Assembly: GCF_000211475.1 (NCBI RefSeq)
Contig: NC_015474.1
Coordinates: forward strand, 930,001-994,000
Direction: 5' to 3'
Source: Pyrococcus sp. NA2
Lineage (GTDB): Archaea; Methanobacteriota_B; Thermococci; Thermococcales; Thermococcaceae
DNA length: 64,000 nucleotides
Shown piece after piece: positions 1 through 8,734 of the stretch (positions are counted from its first letter, which is position 1; each line of letters opens with the position of its first letter). The notes beneath the pieces were generated by a model. It did not search any database and was not told the origin of the DNA. It saw only the letters and a program-made list of their open reading frames with translations. Both the position numbers and the translations under genes were made by a program.

Positions 1-714
1 TTGCCTGCCGATATAATGGGAACCGTCTACTACGACCAGAAGGATGGGTTCTGGAAGATAAAGAAGGGTCCAATCTTCGCCAACGTCGTGTTGGCTGATG
101 AGATAAATAGAGCCCAACCAAAGACCCAGTCGGCTCTACTGGAGGCGATGCAGGAGAGGCAGGTCACTATAGAAGGGAGAACTTTCCAATTAGAGAGGCC
201 TTTCATAGTCATAGCAACGAAGAATCCGCTCGAGGTCGAAGGCGTGTATAATCTGCCGGAAGCTCAAGTCGACAGGTTCATGATGACCATAAAGATAGGT
301 TATCCGGACAAGGATGAGGAGCTTGAGATGCTCAGGAAGAAGGACAGGAACGAGTTCAGGGAAGTTAGGAGCATCTTCTCCAAAGATGTAATAGTTAAGG
401 CTATTGAGCAGGTTAGAAGGGTTAGGACGAGCGATGAGGTTCTCCACTACCTGTACGAGATAGTGAACGAGACGAGGAAGGATGATAGGCTAATAGTCGG
501 AGCCTCGCCGAGAGCAAGTGAGCATCTCCTGTACGCAGCTAAGGCGAAGGCCTTCTTGGAGGGTAGGGATTATGTTATTCCTGATGACGTTAAAGCTTTA
601 GCCGTTCCAGTCCTGGCCCACAGGTTGCTGGTTAAGGCAGAGTACGAGGTTGAGGGTGTTAAAGGAGAGGACGTCGTCAGGGAGATCCTCGAGAGGGTAG
701 AGGTGCCGGTATGA
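1..714 (+). CDS. MoxR-family AAA+ ATPase, 3' part
   Basis: This is the C-terminal part of a MoxR AAA+ ATPase; the gene enters from the left edge, so the first in-frame TTG is not its real start and the Walker A loop lies outside the window. Visible are the Walker B segment (VVLADEINRAQPKTQSALLE, about residues 28-47), sensor 1 (VIATKNPLEVEG, about 70-81) and the sensor 2 region (VGASPRASEHLL, about 166-177). MoxR ATPases act as chaperones with DUF58/VWA-type partners. Here the next gene is a DUF58 gene, and its ATG overlaps this stop codon (ATGA), so the genes are probably co-transcribed. The family call is firm; the target complex is unknown. Confidence 0.93.
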   Translation: MPADIMGTVYYDQKDGFWKIKKGPIFANVVLADEINRAQPKTQSALLEAMQERQVTIEGRTFQLERPFIVIATKNPLEVEGVYNLPEAQVDRFMMTIKIGYPDKDEELEMLRKKDRNEFREVRSIFSKDVIVKAIEQVRRVRTSDEVLHYLYEIVNETRKDDRLIVGASPRASEHLLYAAKAKAFLEGRDYVIPDDVKALAVPVLAHRLLVKAEYEVEGVKGEDVVREILERVEVPV

Positions 715-1954
715 AGAGGGAAGACATCCTGTGGACTTTGATAGGCTTGAGCCTCCTCTACAGTTACTTGACCAATAATTTGAGCGGTGTTCTATTCGGG
801 GTTGTGCTGTTTGCCTATTTGGTTCAGGCCAGGAGGAGCTTCAATCCAGACTTCGACGTTAAAGTTGATATCCCTAAGAGGTTTGAGGAAGGCGTTACCG
901 GCGAGGTTATAGTTAGAGTCGTGAACAGGGGGAGCGAGGGCTTCTTGGAGGTTGAGGTTGAGGGAGAGGATGTTGGGGGGGATAAAAGGGGGTGTTTTTA
1001 AGGAAGGGAGAGAGCGTTGTAAAGGTAAAGGTTAAGCCAATTGCGAAGGGCGAGAGGGAGCTCAAGCTTAAGCTTAGGTTTGAGGATAGGGCCGGTTTGT
1101 ATTATGAAGAGGAGGAGAGAGAATTTAGGATTCAAGTTCTTCCCTCCGTGGATTCGATAAGGGAAGCAATGAAGGAGGAGAGGAGGGTTAGGCTAAAAGA
1201 AGCTTATAAGAAGGGAAGGATTGGAGTTGAGAGCTTGGAAATTTATGGGCTTAGGGAGTACTTGCCTGGAGATGACGTGAGGAGGATAGACTGGAAGGCA
1301 AGTACTAGGATAGGCAAGCTGATCGTTAAGGAGTTCTTGAGGGAGAGCGAAGGTGACGTTTACATAGTTCTAGATGCCTCAAGGGAGATGAGGAAGAGGA
1401 TTAGGAGGAGTAAGATAGACTATGCCTCAACTCTAGCCCTTTACTTGGCCACCCTCATAGTGAGGGAAGGCAGGAGGGTTGGGCTCATAATCTTCTGGGA
1501 CGAGGACTTCAAGGTGGTAAAGCCTGGAAGGGAGCTGGAGAAGATAAGGGAGGCGATAAGGTTCAGGCCCGTGAGGGGATTGATGAGCTTCAAGGGGGAA
1601 ATTAGTCTAAGGGTGAGGGGTTTCCTCAAGCTCTTCCCCAGGAAGAGGAGGAGCATCGCTGATGCTCTGCTAAGCTTAAGGGAGAGCTCTCACCTGATAC
1701 TAATTTCAGATTTAATGAGCAACACGCCGCTCCTCTACAGGGCCATAGCGATGGCCAAGAAGAAGCATAAGATAGTGATTTTATCTCCTAACCCCGTCCT
1801 TTTCTATTCTGGGGAGCTGGATGAGGAAACGTTAAGGTTCCTGTACAGGAAGTACAGGGAGAGGGAGAAGGTTATTAGGAGGTTCAATTCCCTAGTTCCA
1901 ACTCTCGACTTGGGGCCTTCCGATTATAGGGAAGTGCTGGAGGTGTTGGGATGA
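711..1954 (+). pseudogene. DUF58 protein, split by a -1 frameshift
   Basis: The N-terminal 96 codons (711-1001) hold two hydrophobic segments and a beta-rich stretch. The reading then passes to another frame (992-1954), which carries the DUF58 core: YGLREYLPGDDVRRIDWKAS, then a VWA-like fold (VYIVLDASREM). At 988-992 there are five G; a sixth would join the frames without loss as ...DKRGVFLRKGES..., and the frame entered has a stop (TAA at 983-985) just upstream. So this is one gene with a one-base deletion, or a homopolymer sequencing error. DUF58 proteins partner MoxR ATPases, which fits the overlapping upstream gene. A GTG at 992 could let the second part be translated alone. The combined product would be about 414 residues. 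Confidence 0.85.
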
Positions 1955-2307
1955 TCCTTTCGTTAGTACTTTTGGGTTTGTCCTACTTAGCGCTCAGGAA
2001 GAGCAGGGATGTTGGGTTATTAATTTACTTCTTCTACGGGATAGTGGTTGTTAGAGAGGTTGAGGTTGAGAGCTTAATATCCGTTAAGGGTTTGTTGGCG
2101 CTAGTATTGTTTGTCATTTCAGTATTAGTGCTGGGAAGGGAGCTTAAGCTTGAGTGGGTTGAGGTTGGACTTGTTTCGTTGGTATTTGCAATTTCTCTCC
2201 TTATACAGCATTTAACTCTGGTTGTTGTGGGTGTTATGGTTTTAAGCTCACCTTTGCTCCTTAAACCCGTGAAGAGGAGGGATTTCAGGATCGGTAAAAT
2301 TGTCTAA
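1951..2307 (+). CDS. Small polytopic membrane protein of the MoxR-DUF58 operon
   Basis: A 118-residue, very hydrophobic protein with about four predicted membrane segments (residues 2-15, 20-34, 45-61, 70-104) and a basic C-terminus (KPVKRRDFRIGKIV). Its ATG overlaps the stop codon of the DUF58 gene, so it is the third gene of the MoxR-DUF58 operon. Operons of this type often end with membrane proteins of unknown function. I recognise no domain and assign no function. The operon appears to end here, as a 54-base gap follows. Confidence 0.75.
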   Translation: MILSLVLLGLSYLALRKSRDVGLLIYFFYGIVVVREVEVESLISVKGLLALVLFVISVLVLGRELKLEWVEVGLVSLVFAISLLIQHLTLVVVGVMVLSSPLLLKPVKRRDFRIGKIV

Positions 2308-2361
2308 CTACTTTATCCAATCAAAAAAGCTTAAAGGTCAGGGGATGGTAATTAGCTCAGA

Positions 2362-3267
2362 ATGGAGGATTGGAGGGTGAAGACATTAATAATAATTCCA
2401 GCTTACAACGAGGAATTAACGATTGGCTCAGTTGTTGCTCTAGCTAAAAGATATGGGGATGTCCTGGTTGTAGATGATGGTAGTAAGGATAGGACATCAG
2501 AAATTGCCCGAGAGGTTGGGGCGCTCGTTATAAGGCACAACACCAATAAGGGAAAAGGGGAGGCCCTGAAAACTGGTTTTAAATATGCCTTGAACAATGG
2601 CTATGACGTTGTAGTTTGTTTGGATGCAGACGGCCAGCATAATCCGGAGGAGATTCCTCTTCTGCTAAAGCAAATATTAGAGGATAAGGCCGATTTAGTT
2701 ATTGGTTCGAGGTATTTGAATAATGCCCATAAAAACATTCCTCTGTATAGAAGGATTGGGCTCTGGGTTCTCAATACAATTACAGTTCTTGCATCAGGAG
2801 TTAAGATTACCGACTCACAAAGCGGATTTAGGGCTTTGAACAGAAAAGCTTTAGAAGAAAGCTTAGAGCTGAGTGCCAACGGATATCATATTGAGAGCGA
2901 GATGATTGCTCAGCTATCTGAAAAGGGGTTAAGGATTACGGAGGTTCCGATAAATGTTAGATATGATGTTCCAAATAGGCACAAGAAGAATCCGTTATCT
3001 CATGGGGTTGGAGTTTTGGCTAAAATAGTTGGATTGATTGGATACAGGAGACCACTATTGTTGTTCGGAGTTTTGAGCTTATTGTCGTTTATTATTGCGG
3101 GGATTTTAGGGTATCTAGCTTTTAAACCATATTATGAGGGCGGGAAAGTGTATCTAACTCAAGCCGTTGGAGCTGGAATATTCACTCTCATAGGTATTCA
3201 GTTGTTTATTGCTGGGCTAACTTTGAATGTGTTAAGTAAAATAGTTATTGCAAAAGAAAGGGGGTAA
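2362..3267 (+). CDS. Family 2 glycosyltransferase (dolichol-phosphate sugar synthase type)
   Basis: The N-terminal GT-A domain (about residues 8-215) shows the nucleotide-binding start IIPAYNEELTIGSVV, the VDDGSKDRT motif and the metal-binding CLDADGQHNPEEI (DxD). Two C-terminal membrane segments follow (about 228-252 and 266-293). This is the layout of polyprenyl-phosphate mannosyl/glucosyl transferases, which load a sugar onto a lipid carrier at the cytoplasmic membrane face. The length (301 residues) fits a complete enzyme. The start follows an AG-rich leader after the gap behind the DUF58 operon and opens the glycan locus. The donor sugar cannot be read from sequence. Confidence 0.88.
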   Translation: MEDWRVKTLIIIPAYNEELTIGSVVALAKRYGDVLVVDDGSKDRTSEIAREVGALVIRHNTNKGKGEALKTGFKYALNNGYDVVVCLDADGQHNPEEIPLLLKQILEDKADLVIGSRYLNNAHKNIPLYRRIGLWVLNTITVLASGVKITDSQSGFRALNRKALEESLELSANGYHIESEMIAQLSEKGLRITEVPINVRYDVPNRHKKNPLSHGVGVLAKIVGLIGYRRPLLLFGVLSLLSFIIAGILGYLAFKPYYEGGKVYLTQAVGAGIFTLIGIQLFIAGLTLNVLSKIVIAKERG

Positions 3268-3269
3268 AG

Positions 3270-3866
3270 GTGATGTTATCAACCTTGTATAATTTGGAAA
3301 ATTTTGAAGACGGGGCATTTTCTAGACTTAACTTGATAGGAAATAAGATTTTCAATGCAATGTTCAGGTTTTTCTATGGTGTCCCAGTTTATGACATGTT
3401 AACGGGATATAGGGCGTTAACTAGGGAACTATATAAGAGCGTTAACCTTGAAAAGCACGGCTTTGAAGTTGAAACCGAGCTGATGGTTGAGACTATAGCC
3501 AAGGGATTCAGGGTCGTCGAGGTTCCAATAAGCTATCGGAAGAGAAAAGGTAAGGCAAACCTTCATCCAATAAAAGACGGATGGAGGATAGGAAAAGCAA
3601 TAATAGAGCTTCTCGTTCGCTACAATCCGGCAAAGTACCTTTATCTCGTTGGCGCTCTTCTCTTAATTTTTGGTCTAATAACTGGAATTTACGTCGTTTA
3701 TGAGTGGTTTGGCGGTATTTCCCATGATTTGCTTGCTATAGTCACCGCTATCCTCGTACTTGGAGGTGTCCAATTTATTGCTGTAGGTTTTGTTATGAGC
3801 TACATGTTCAAGAGTATAAATGAGCTGAAGAGAGTTGTGAGAGAAACAGGGGGTGTGGATAAGTGA
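3270..3866 (+). pseudogene. N-terminally truncated GT2 glycosyltransferase
   Basis: This 198-codon frame matches only the C-terminal part of a lipid-carrier GT2 enzyme: the acceptor-side region (RLNLIGNKIFNAMFRFFYG, YDMLTGYRALTRELYKS, GFEVETELMVETIAKGF, VPISYRKRKGKANLHPIKDG) and two C-terminal membrane segments (about 117-140 and 150-177). The GT-A nucleotide-binding half with the VDDGS and DxD motifs, about 100 residues, is missing, and the upstream DNA belongs to another complete GT2 gene. It starts three bases after that gene behind an AAAGGTG site, so it may still be translated. It cannot be an active transferase on its own. I read it as a deletion remnant in a tandem GT2 pair. Confidence 0.72.
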
Positions 3867-5119
3867 AGATTTCTGTGCTTGGCCTTGGTTATATAGGCTT
3901 ACCAACGGCACTACTATTTGCTTCATCTGGACATGAAGTTGTTGGGGTCGACATCAATGAGAAGAAAGTAAGGTTGCTAAATGAGGGAAAGCTCCCATTT
4001 CAGGAACCGGGACTTGAAGAACTTTTTGAGAAGGCAAAGTCAAACTTCAGAGCAACGACGCAGGTTGAAGAGTCTGACGTGTTCTTAATAGCTGTTCCAA
4101 CACCCTTAGATAACCACACGAAGGCTGCGGATTTGAGGCATGTAAAATCAGCCGCTGAAATGATTTATCCTCACTTAAGGAAGGGCAATCTTGTTATCCT
4201 GGAATCTACGGTGCCTCCAGGAACCACGGAAAAGCTTCTTATCCCAATTCTAGAAAAGAGCGGATTAAATGCTGGAGAAGACTTTTACGTTGTACACTGT
4301 CCTGAAAGAGCAATTCCTGGAAGAACTATCTATGAAATGGTTCACAATGATAGGGTTATCGGGGGAATAACGCCCGAGTCAGCGGAATTTGCTAGAGACC
4401 TTTATAGATCCTTCGTGAAAGGGAACATTTATTTGACTGACCTAACGACTGCTGAGTTCGTAAAGCTCATTGAAAACACATATAGGGATGTAAACATTGC
4501 CTTAGTTAATGAACTCGCTAAGATAGCTGAGGAGTACGGAGTTAATATATGGGAAGCTATTGAACTCGCAAACAAACACCCGAGGGTGAACCTCCACAAG
4601 CCTGGCCCAGGAGTCGGTGGTCATTGCATTGCAATAGACCCCTGGTTCGTAATTCAAGGGAGCTCGAATGGAAGGTTGATATCTCTGGCAAGGTACATTA
4701 ATGATACAATGCCTAACTATGTGCTTAGAAAAGTTAAGGAGATGCTTCGCGGACTAAAGTTTCCAACGATAACTGTCTTAGGTGTTGCTTACAAGGGAAA
4801 TGTAGATGATGCTAGGGAGACTCCGGCCTTGAGGTTTATTCGCCTTGCGGAGAACGAGGGCTTTGAAGTGAAAGTGTACGATCCGTATGTTAAAGAATTT
4901 GACTATCCCCTGCTCGACCTTGAGGAAGCTGTTAAAGGTAGTGACTGTATTGTAGTAATAACTGACCATGATGTATTCAAGTTCCTGGATCCAGAAAAGA
5001 TTGGAAAGCTTATGAGAAATAGGTGCGTGTTCGATGCCAGAAACATACTCGATCACGAGAAGTGGAAAAGGGCAGGGTTTAAAGTGAAGGTGCTTGGAAA
5101 TGGCAAGGAGACGCTATGA
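3863..5119 (+). CDS. wecC: UDP-N-acetyl-D-mannosamine dehydrogenase (WecC type)
   Basis: A 418-residue nucleotide-sugar 6-dehydrogenase that oxidises UDP-ManNAc to UDP-ManNAcA with two NAD+. The Rossmann start is GLGYIGLPTALLFASSGHEV (residues 6-25). The three family domains are present: NAD-binding, a central helix region with KLIENTYRDVNIALVNELA, and a C-terminal UDP-binding domain beginning near VLGVAYKGNVDDARETPA. The catalytic cysteine is in PGPGVGGHCIAIDPWF. The HC-x-A-x-DPWF form, rather than the SCFPKD of UDP-glucose dehydrogenases, argues for a UDP-ManNAc substrate. Its GTG/ATG start region overlaps the preceding truncated GT2 frame. A separate UDP-glucose dehydrogenase lies at 37499-38782. 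Confidence 0.88.
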   Translation: MKISVLGLGYIGLPTALLFASSGHEVVGVDINEKKVRLLNEGKLPFQEPGLEELFEKAKSNFRATTQVEESDVFLIAVPTPLDNHTKAADLRHVKSAAEMIYPHLRKGNLVILESTVPPGTTEKLLIPILEKSGLNAGEDFYVVHCPERAIPGRTIYEMVHNDRVIGGITPESAEFARDLYRSFVKGNIYLTDLTTAEFVKLIENTYRDVNIALVNELAKIAEEYGVNIWEAIELANKHPRVNLHKPGPGVGGHCIAIDPWFVIQGSSNGRLISLARYINDTMPNYVLRKVKEMLRGLKFPTITVLGVAYKGNVDDARETPALRFIRLAENEGFEVKVYDPYVKEFDYPLLDLEEAVKGSDCIVVITDHDVFKFLDPEKIGKLMRNRCVFDARNILDHEKWKRAGFKVKVLGNGKETL

Positions 5120-6128
5120 CCTCTGGGTAGACATATCAAACACCCCCCAGGTTCACCTCGCTGGTGCAATAATACGTGAGCTTAGGGAGTACTCCATATA
5201 CGTGACGGGCTTCAACAGGGGCGAAACTGCAGAGCTGATGAGGCTCTACAATTTGAACGGAGAGGTCTTTGGCTCGGATAAATATCATCCTCTATTAAAA
5301 TCCCTATCCTTTGCCTCAAGGACGGTTAGGTTGCTGTACAAGGCACCATCTGCAAAGGTTTTGTTGAGCTTTGAAAATGCAATGCCAATTCCAGCAGGTA
5401 AGCTTAGAGGAATGAAAACAATACTGATGCTGGACAACGATCTCAAGTTCGTTGGCAAAAGGCCACTCTTCCAAAAAATAGAATCGAGGATAAAAAAGAT
5501 GGCAGACTACGTCTTGGTTCCCGAAGTTGCTAAGGATATTTTTGAGAGATACTTTGAAAACGTTGTTACTTACCCAGGATACAAGGAGCACATATACATA
5601 GCTGATTTCCAACCCGATCCGAGGTTTCCAAGGCGAATCCCCTTTGAGGAGTATGTAGTTTTGAGGCCAGAATCCCTGACATCATTGTATGTTTTACATA
5701 ATAAGTCAATTGTTCCTGAGTTGCTAAGGTTATTTGAAAAGGAAGACATAAATGTAGTTTATCTCCCGAGAAATGAGGAGGAGATGAAACTGGCTCAAGG
5801 ATTTAAGAATGTATACATCCCACCAAAGGCGTTGGATGGATTAAACTTGATCTACTACTCAAAAGCCACGCTTACAGGCTCCGGAACAATGGCTAGGGAG
5901 GCCGCGGTTATGGGAGTTCCCGCAGTCTCCTTTTTCCCTGGAGAGAGACTGCTTGCGGTGGATAGAGACCTTGTGGAGAAAGGAAAAGTGCTCCATTCGA
6001 GGGAGCCAGAGGAGATCGTGGAGTATGTCTTGAAGAACTGGGATAAAAAGCGGAAAGAAGATTTTGAAAAAGCAAAACAGGTAAAAAGACAGGCGATTCG
6101 TCAGATAACAGTTGCAATTGGGGGTTGA
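5100..6128 (+). CDS. DUF354 family protein (GT-B-like fold)
   Basis: This belongs to the archaeal DUF354 family, distantly related to UDP-GlcNAc 2-epimerases and GT-B glycosyltransferases. Typical family segments are YDLWVDISNTPQVHLAGAII (near the start) and the C-terminal GSGTMAREAAVMGVPAVSFF (about residues 256-276), which resembles the nucleotide-sugar site of GT-B enzymes. The frame extends to a TTG at 5094, but ATG 5100 is preferred; it overlaps the 3' end of the dehydrogenase gene in another frame. Next to a UDP-ManNAc dehydrogenase it could supply or transfer a HexNAc-type sugar. No enzymatic activity is established for the family that I can name with certainty. Confidence 0.8.
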   Translation: MARRRYDLWVDISNTPQVHLAGAIIRELREYSIYVTGFNRGETAELMRLYNLNGEVFGSDKYHPLLKSLSFASRTVRLLYKAPSAKVLLSFENAMPIPAGKLRGMKTILMLDNDLKFVGKRPLFQKIESRIKKMADYVLVPEVAKDIFERYFENVVTYPGYKEHIYIADFQPDPRFPRRIPFEEYVVLRPESLTSLYVLHNKSIVPELLRLFEKEDINVVYLPRNEEEMKLAQGFKNVYIPPKALDGLNLIYYSKATLTGSGTMAREAAVMGVPAVSFFPGERLLAVDRDLVEKGKVLHSREPEEIVEYVLKNWDKKRKEDFEKAKQVKRQAIRQITVAIGG

Positions 6129-6129
6129 T

Positions 6130-7359
6130 ATGGACACGCAAATGTTTTGGGATTCCCTTAATTCCCTGTACTCTTGGGTAAAGAGGGAGAGATACCTAGG
6201 CTGGGATCCTTACGATGGACTTAGCGGAAAAATCTCCAGAAAATTTGCAGATAAGAAATTGTTGAATATCGCTATAATCCAGTTAAACTTATATTCTCCA
6301 GTCAATCTCCGTCCACTCTTTGGAATTCGAAAAGGTCGCTCAAACAAAGCACTCGCACTGTTTTCAAGGGCATATCTTTATCTATACTCAATAACAGGCA
6401 GTGAAGAATTTAAAATTGAAGCTAAGACAATTCTAAATGCCTTGGAGGAGCAAAACATTAGTAACGACAATCGCAAATTTTCCTGTGCAAGTTATTATTT
6501 CGCTTATATTGCCCCCAAACACTATTTATCCAGCTCAGTGCCAGATATCATTTGCGTTACAGAGAGCATTAAGTCCTTTGTAACTGCTTATGAAGTTCTT
6601 GGAAAAAGAAAATACCTTAATCTCGCCCTTAGGGGAACAAACTTTTTAGTGAACGACCTTCTGGAGCTGTATAAAGATGTAGCCTATTTTAAGTACACTC
6701 CAGAAGAAAGAGGCAAGATTGTTTTCAATGTCTCTGCATTGGCTCTTGAGACTATTGCCTCTCTGTTAAAACATGCCTTCAATACAAGTCTTATTGAGAT
6801 TGGGGAAAACATTATAGAACTTTTATTAAAGCATCAAAGGAAGGACGGGGCTTGGCCGTATTCCCTTTATCTAGATTCTGGCATTTATTACTGGCAGATT
6901 GATTATCACCAAGGTTTCATACTAGATGGACTTGCCACATTCCTTCCATACATTCAGAATGAGGAGCTAAGAAAGATAACCTTAAAATCAATAGAATCTG
7001 GGGTGAGCTTTTATATGAACAGGCAGTTTTCTTCCGATGGATGGTCCTATTACAGGTATCCAATAAAGTATCCAATTGACATACATAACCAAGCCCAGGG
7101 GATAATAACCTTCTCTAAACTTTATAAAGCATTTAGTGACTTAAAATATCTGAATTTTGCTAAAAGAATAGCAGAATGGACTATTCGAAATATGCAAGAT
7201 TCAAGTGGATATTTTTATACTCACAAATGGCCTGGCTTTGTGAATAAAACCCCTTATATGAGATGGGCTCAGGCGTGGATGATGTTGGCATTAAGCGAGT
7301 TATTAGTGGCAGGGGGAGCTTTAAATGAAAATTCAAATTCCGTATGCATGGGGATTTAA
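6130..7359 (+). CDS. Predicted alpha/alpha-toroid protein of the glycan locus
   Basis: A soluble protein of about 409 residues, mostly helical, with repeated helical hairpins and conserved-looking aromatic clusters: DGAWPYSLYLDSGIYYWQID (near 230), DGWSYYRYPIKYPIDIHNQAQ (near 300) and GYFYTHKWPG (near 355). The pattern resembles six-hairpin glycosidases, polysaccharide lyases and terpenoid-cyclase-like toroids. It has no signal peptide, so it is probably cytoplasmic. I chose the ATG at 6130 (GGGG a few bases upstream) over an earlier TTG at 6112. The 3' end overlaps the next gene by 35 bases. It could modify or trim a glycan, but no catalytic residues can be fixed from one sequence. Confidence 0.6.
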   Translation: MDTQMFWDSLNSLYSWVKRERYLGWDPYDGLSGKISRKFADKKLLNIAIIQLNLYSPVNLRPLFGIRKGRSNKALALFSRAYLYLYSITGSEEFKIEAKTILNALEEQNISNDNRKFSCASYYFAYIAPKHYLSSSVPDIICVTESIKSFVTAYEVLGKRKYLNLALRGTNFLVNDLLELYKDVAYFKYTPEERGKIVFNVSALALETIASLLKHAFNTSLIEIGENIIELLLKHQRKDGAWPYSLYLDSGIYYWQIDYHQGFILDGLATFLPYIQNEELRKITLKSIESGVSFYMNRQFSSDGWSYYRYPIKYPIDIHNQAQGIITFSKLYKAFSDLKYLNFAKRIAEWTIRNMQDSSGYFYTHKWPGFVNKTPYMRWAQAWMMLALSELLVAGGALNENSNSVCMGI

Positions 7360-8734
7360 AATTTATAAAAGTAGTCCTCGTCCAATACGACGGCTAATAG
7401 ATATAGCCCTAAAGCCAATACCGCGCTCTGTTATGCTGGGCTCAGGGTTTCATGAAAAGTTAAAATTCCTACTTAAATCTGAAAAATGGGAATACAAAAA
7501 GCTCGTTGAATTTCAGGAAAGAGCTCTCAGAAAACTAATTGAGCATGCTTACAGGAACGTCCCATATTATCATCGAATTTTCAGAGAGAGGGGTCTATTG
7601 CCTTCAGACATAAGAAAAATCGAAGATCTCAACAAACTTCCTGTCTTAACTAAAGACGACATTAGAAGTAACTTTTCAGATTTAATAGCAGTGAATTATA
7701 AGGAGTTCAAACCGGGGCTTGCATATACCTCAGGCTCAACAGGGAAACCTCTTGAATTTTATCTAGATCAACAGAATAGAGAGTGGGAGTACGCGTCCCA
7801 GTGGAGGCAGGTTTTTTGGGGAGGAATTAGAAATGTCAACGTAAAGATTGCAACTTTTAGGGGGGATTTTGTATTTGAATACGGAAAGACAAATAAAGTT
7901 GCAAGATGGCACGGTCTTTATAAAGAATTGATCTTCAACACCTATTTACTAGATCCAGAACATATTAAGAGAATGGTGGAAATATTAAACAAGTTCAAGC
8001 CAGAACTTATTAAGGGATATCCTCACGCGTTATATATAATAGCTAAAAATATCGAAGAAATGGACCTCCAATTAAAATTCAAGCCTAGAGTAATACAGCC
8101 CAGTTCAGAACAGTTAACACTTTATATGAGAGAAGTTATTGAGCGTATTTTTGAACCAGAACATATTTTAGACTGGTATAGTCAGTCGGAATATGTAATA
8201 TCCATAGGTCAATGTGAGTTAGGCGAATACCACCAGACAATGGAGACCGGTATAATGAGCACTATTGAAGATGATTGGGGATTTGAGCGACTTGTTGGCA
8301 CCGGATTGTGGAATTATTCGATGCCATTTATAAATTATATGATCGGAGACATCATCAGAACGTCTAATGATATTCCAAAGTGCGGAAGAAATCTCACATT
8401 AGTTAGATCCTTAGAAGGGAGGGTAAATGATATTGTAATTACGCCTTCAGGAAAAGCTATCTCTGGTGTGGGATTTGATCATTATGTCAAGCATAGGATT
8501 ATTCACTATTTGAAGGTAATCCCAGATTACCTGCACTTTATACAAACAAAACTCGACGAGATGGTTGTAGAAATATACTCAAGTAATCCTATCCCCAAGG
8601 GAGATATTGATCTCTTGATTAGAGAATTAAAACTCCTCTTGGGAGATGAGATGAATATTAAAATAAAGTATCTAGATAAACTTCCGAAGTCTAAAAAATG
8701 GAGGATAGTGGAATCAAAGGTGAGCAAACTATGA
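7325..8734 (+). CDS. PaaK/CapK-like adenylate-forming enzyme
   Basis: A 469-residue member of the phenylacetate-CoA ligase (PaaK)/CapK branch of the ANL superfamily. The ATP-binding P-loop is YTSGSTGKPLEFYLDQQ (about residues 136-152). The N-terminal RKLIEHAYRNVPYYHRIFRERG and central PSSEQLTLYMREVIE are typical of CapK-type proteins in capsule and exopolysaccharide clusters. The family adenylates a carboxylate; the substrate in glycan loci is generally unknown. Its position between glycan genes and the 35-base overlap with the upstream gene place it in the same operon. The product is cytosolic, with no membrane segment seen. Confidence 0.8.
   Translation: MKIQIPYAWGFKIYKSSPRPIRRLIDIALKPIPRSVMLGSGFHEKLKFLLKSEKWEYKKLVEFQERALRKLIEHAYRNVPYYHRIFRERGLLPSDIRKIEDLNKLPVLTKDDIRSNFSDLIAVNYKEFKPGLAYTSGSTGKPLEFYLDQQNREWEYASQWRQVFWGGIRNVNVKIATFRGDFVFEYGKTNKVARWHGLYKELIFNTYLLDPEHIKRMVEILNKFKPELIKGYPHALYIIAKNIEEMDLQLKFKPRVIQPSSEQLTLYMREVIERIFEPEHILDWYSQSEYVISIGQCELGEYHQTMETGIMSTIEDDWGFERLVGTGLWNYSMPFINYMIGDIIRTSNDIPKCGRNLTLVRSLEGRVNDIVITPSGKAISGVGFDHYVKHRIIHYLKVIPDYLHFIQTKLDEMVVEIYSSNPIPKGDIDLLIRELKLLLGDEMNIKIKYLDKLPKSKKWRIVESKVSKL

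Noticed and set aside
992-1001. Programmed frameshift in the DUF58 gene
   Set aside because: No slippery heptamer with downstream structure is apparent; a plain G-run deletion or sequencing error explains it more simply.
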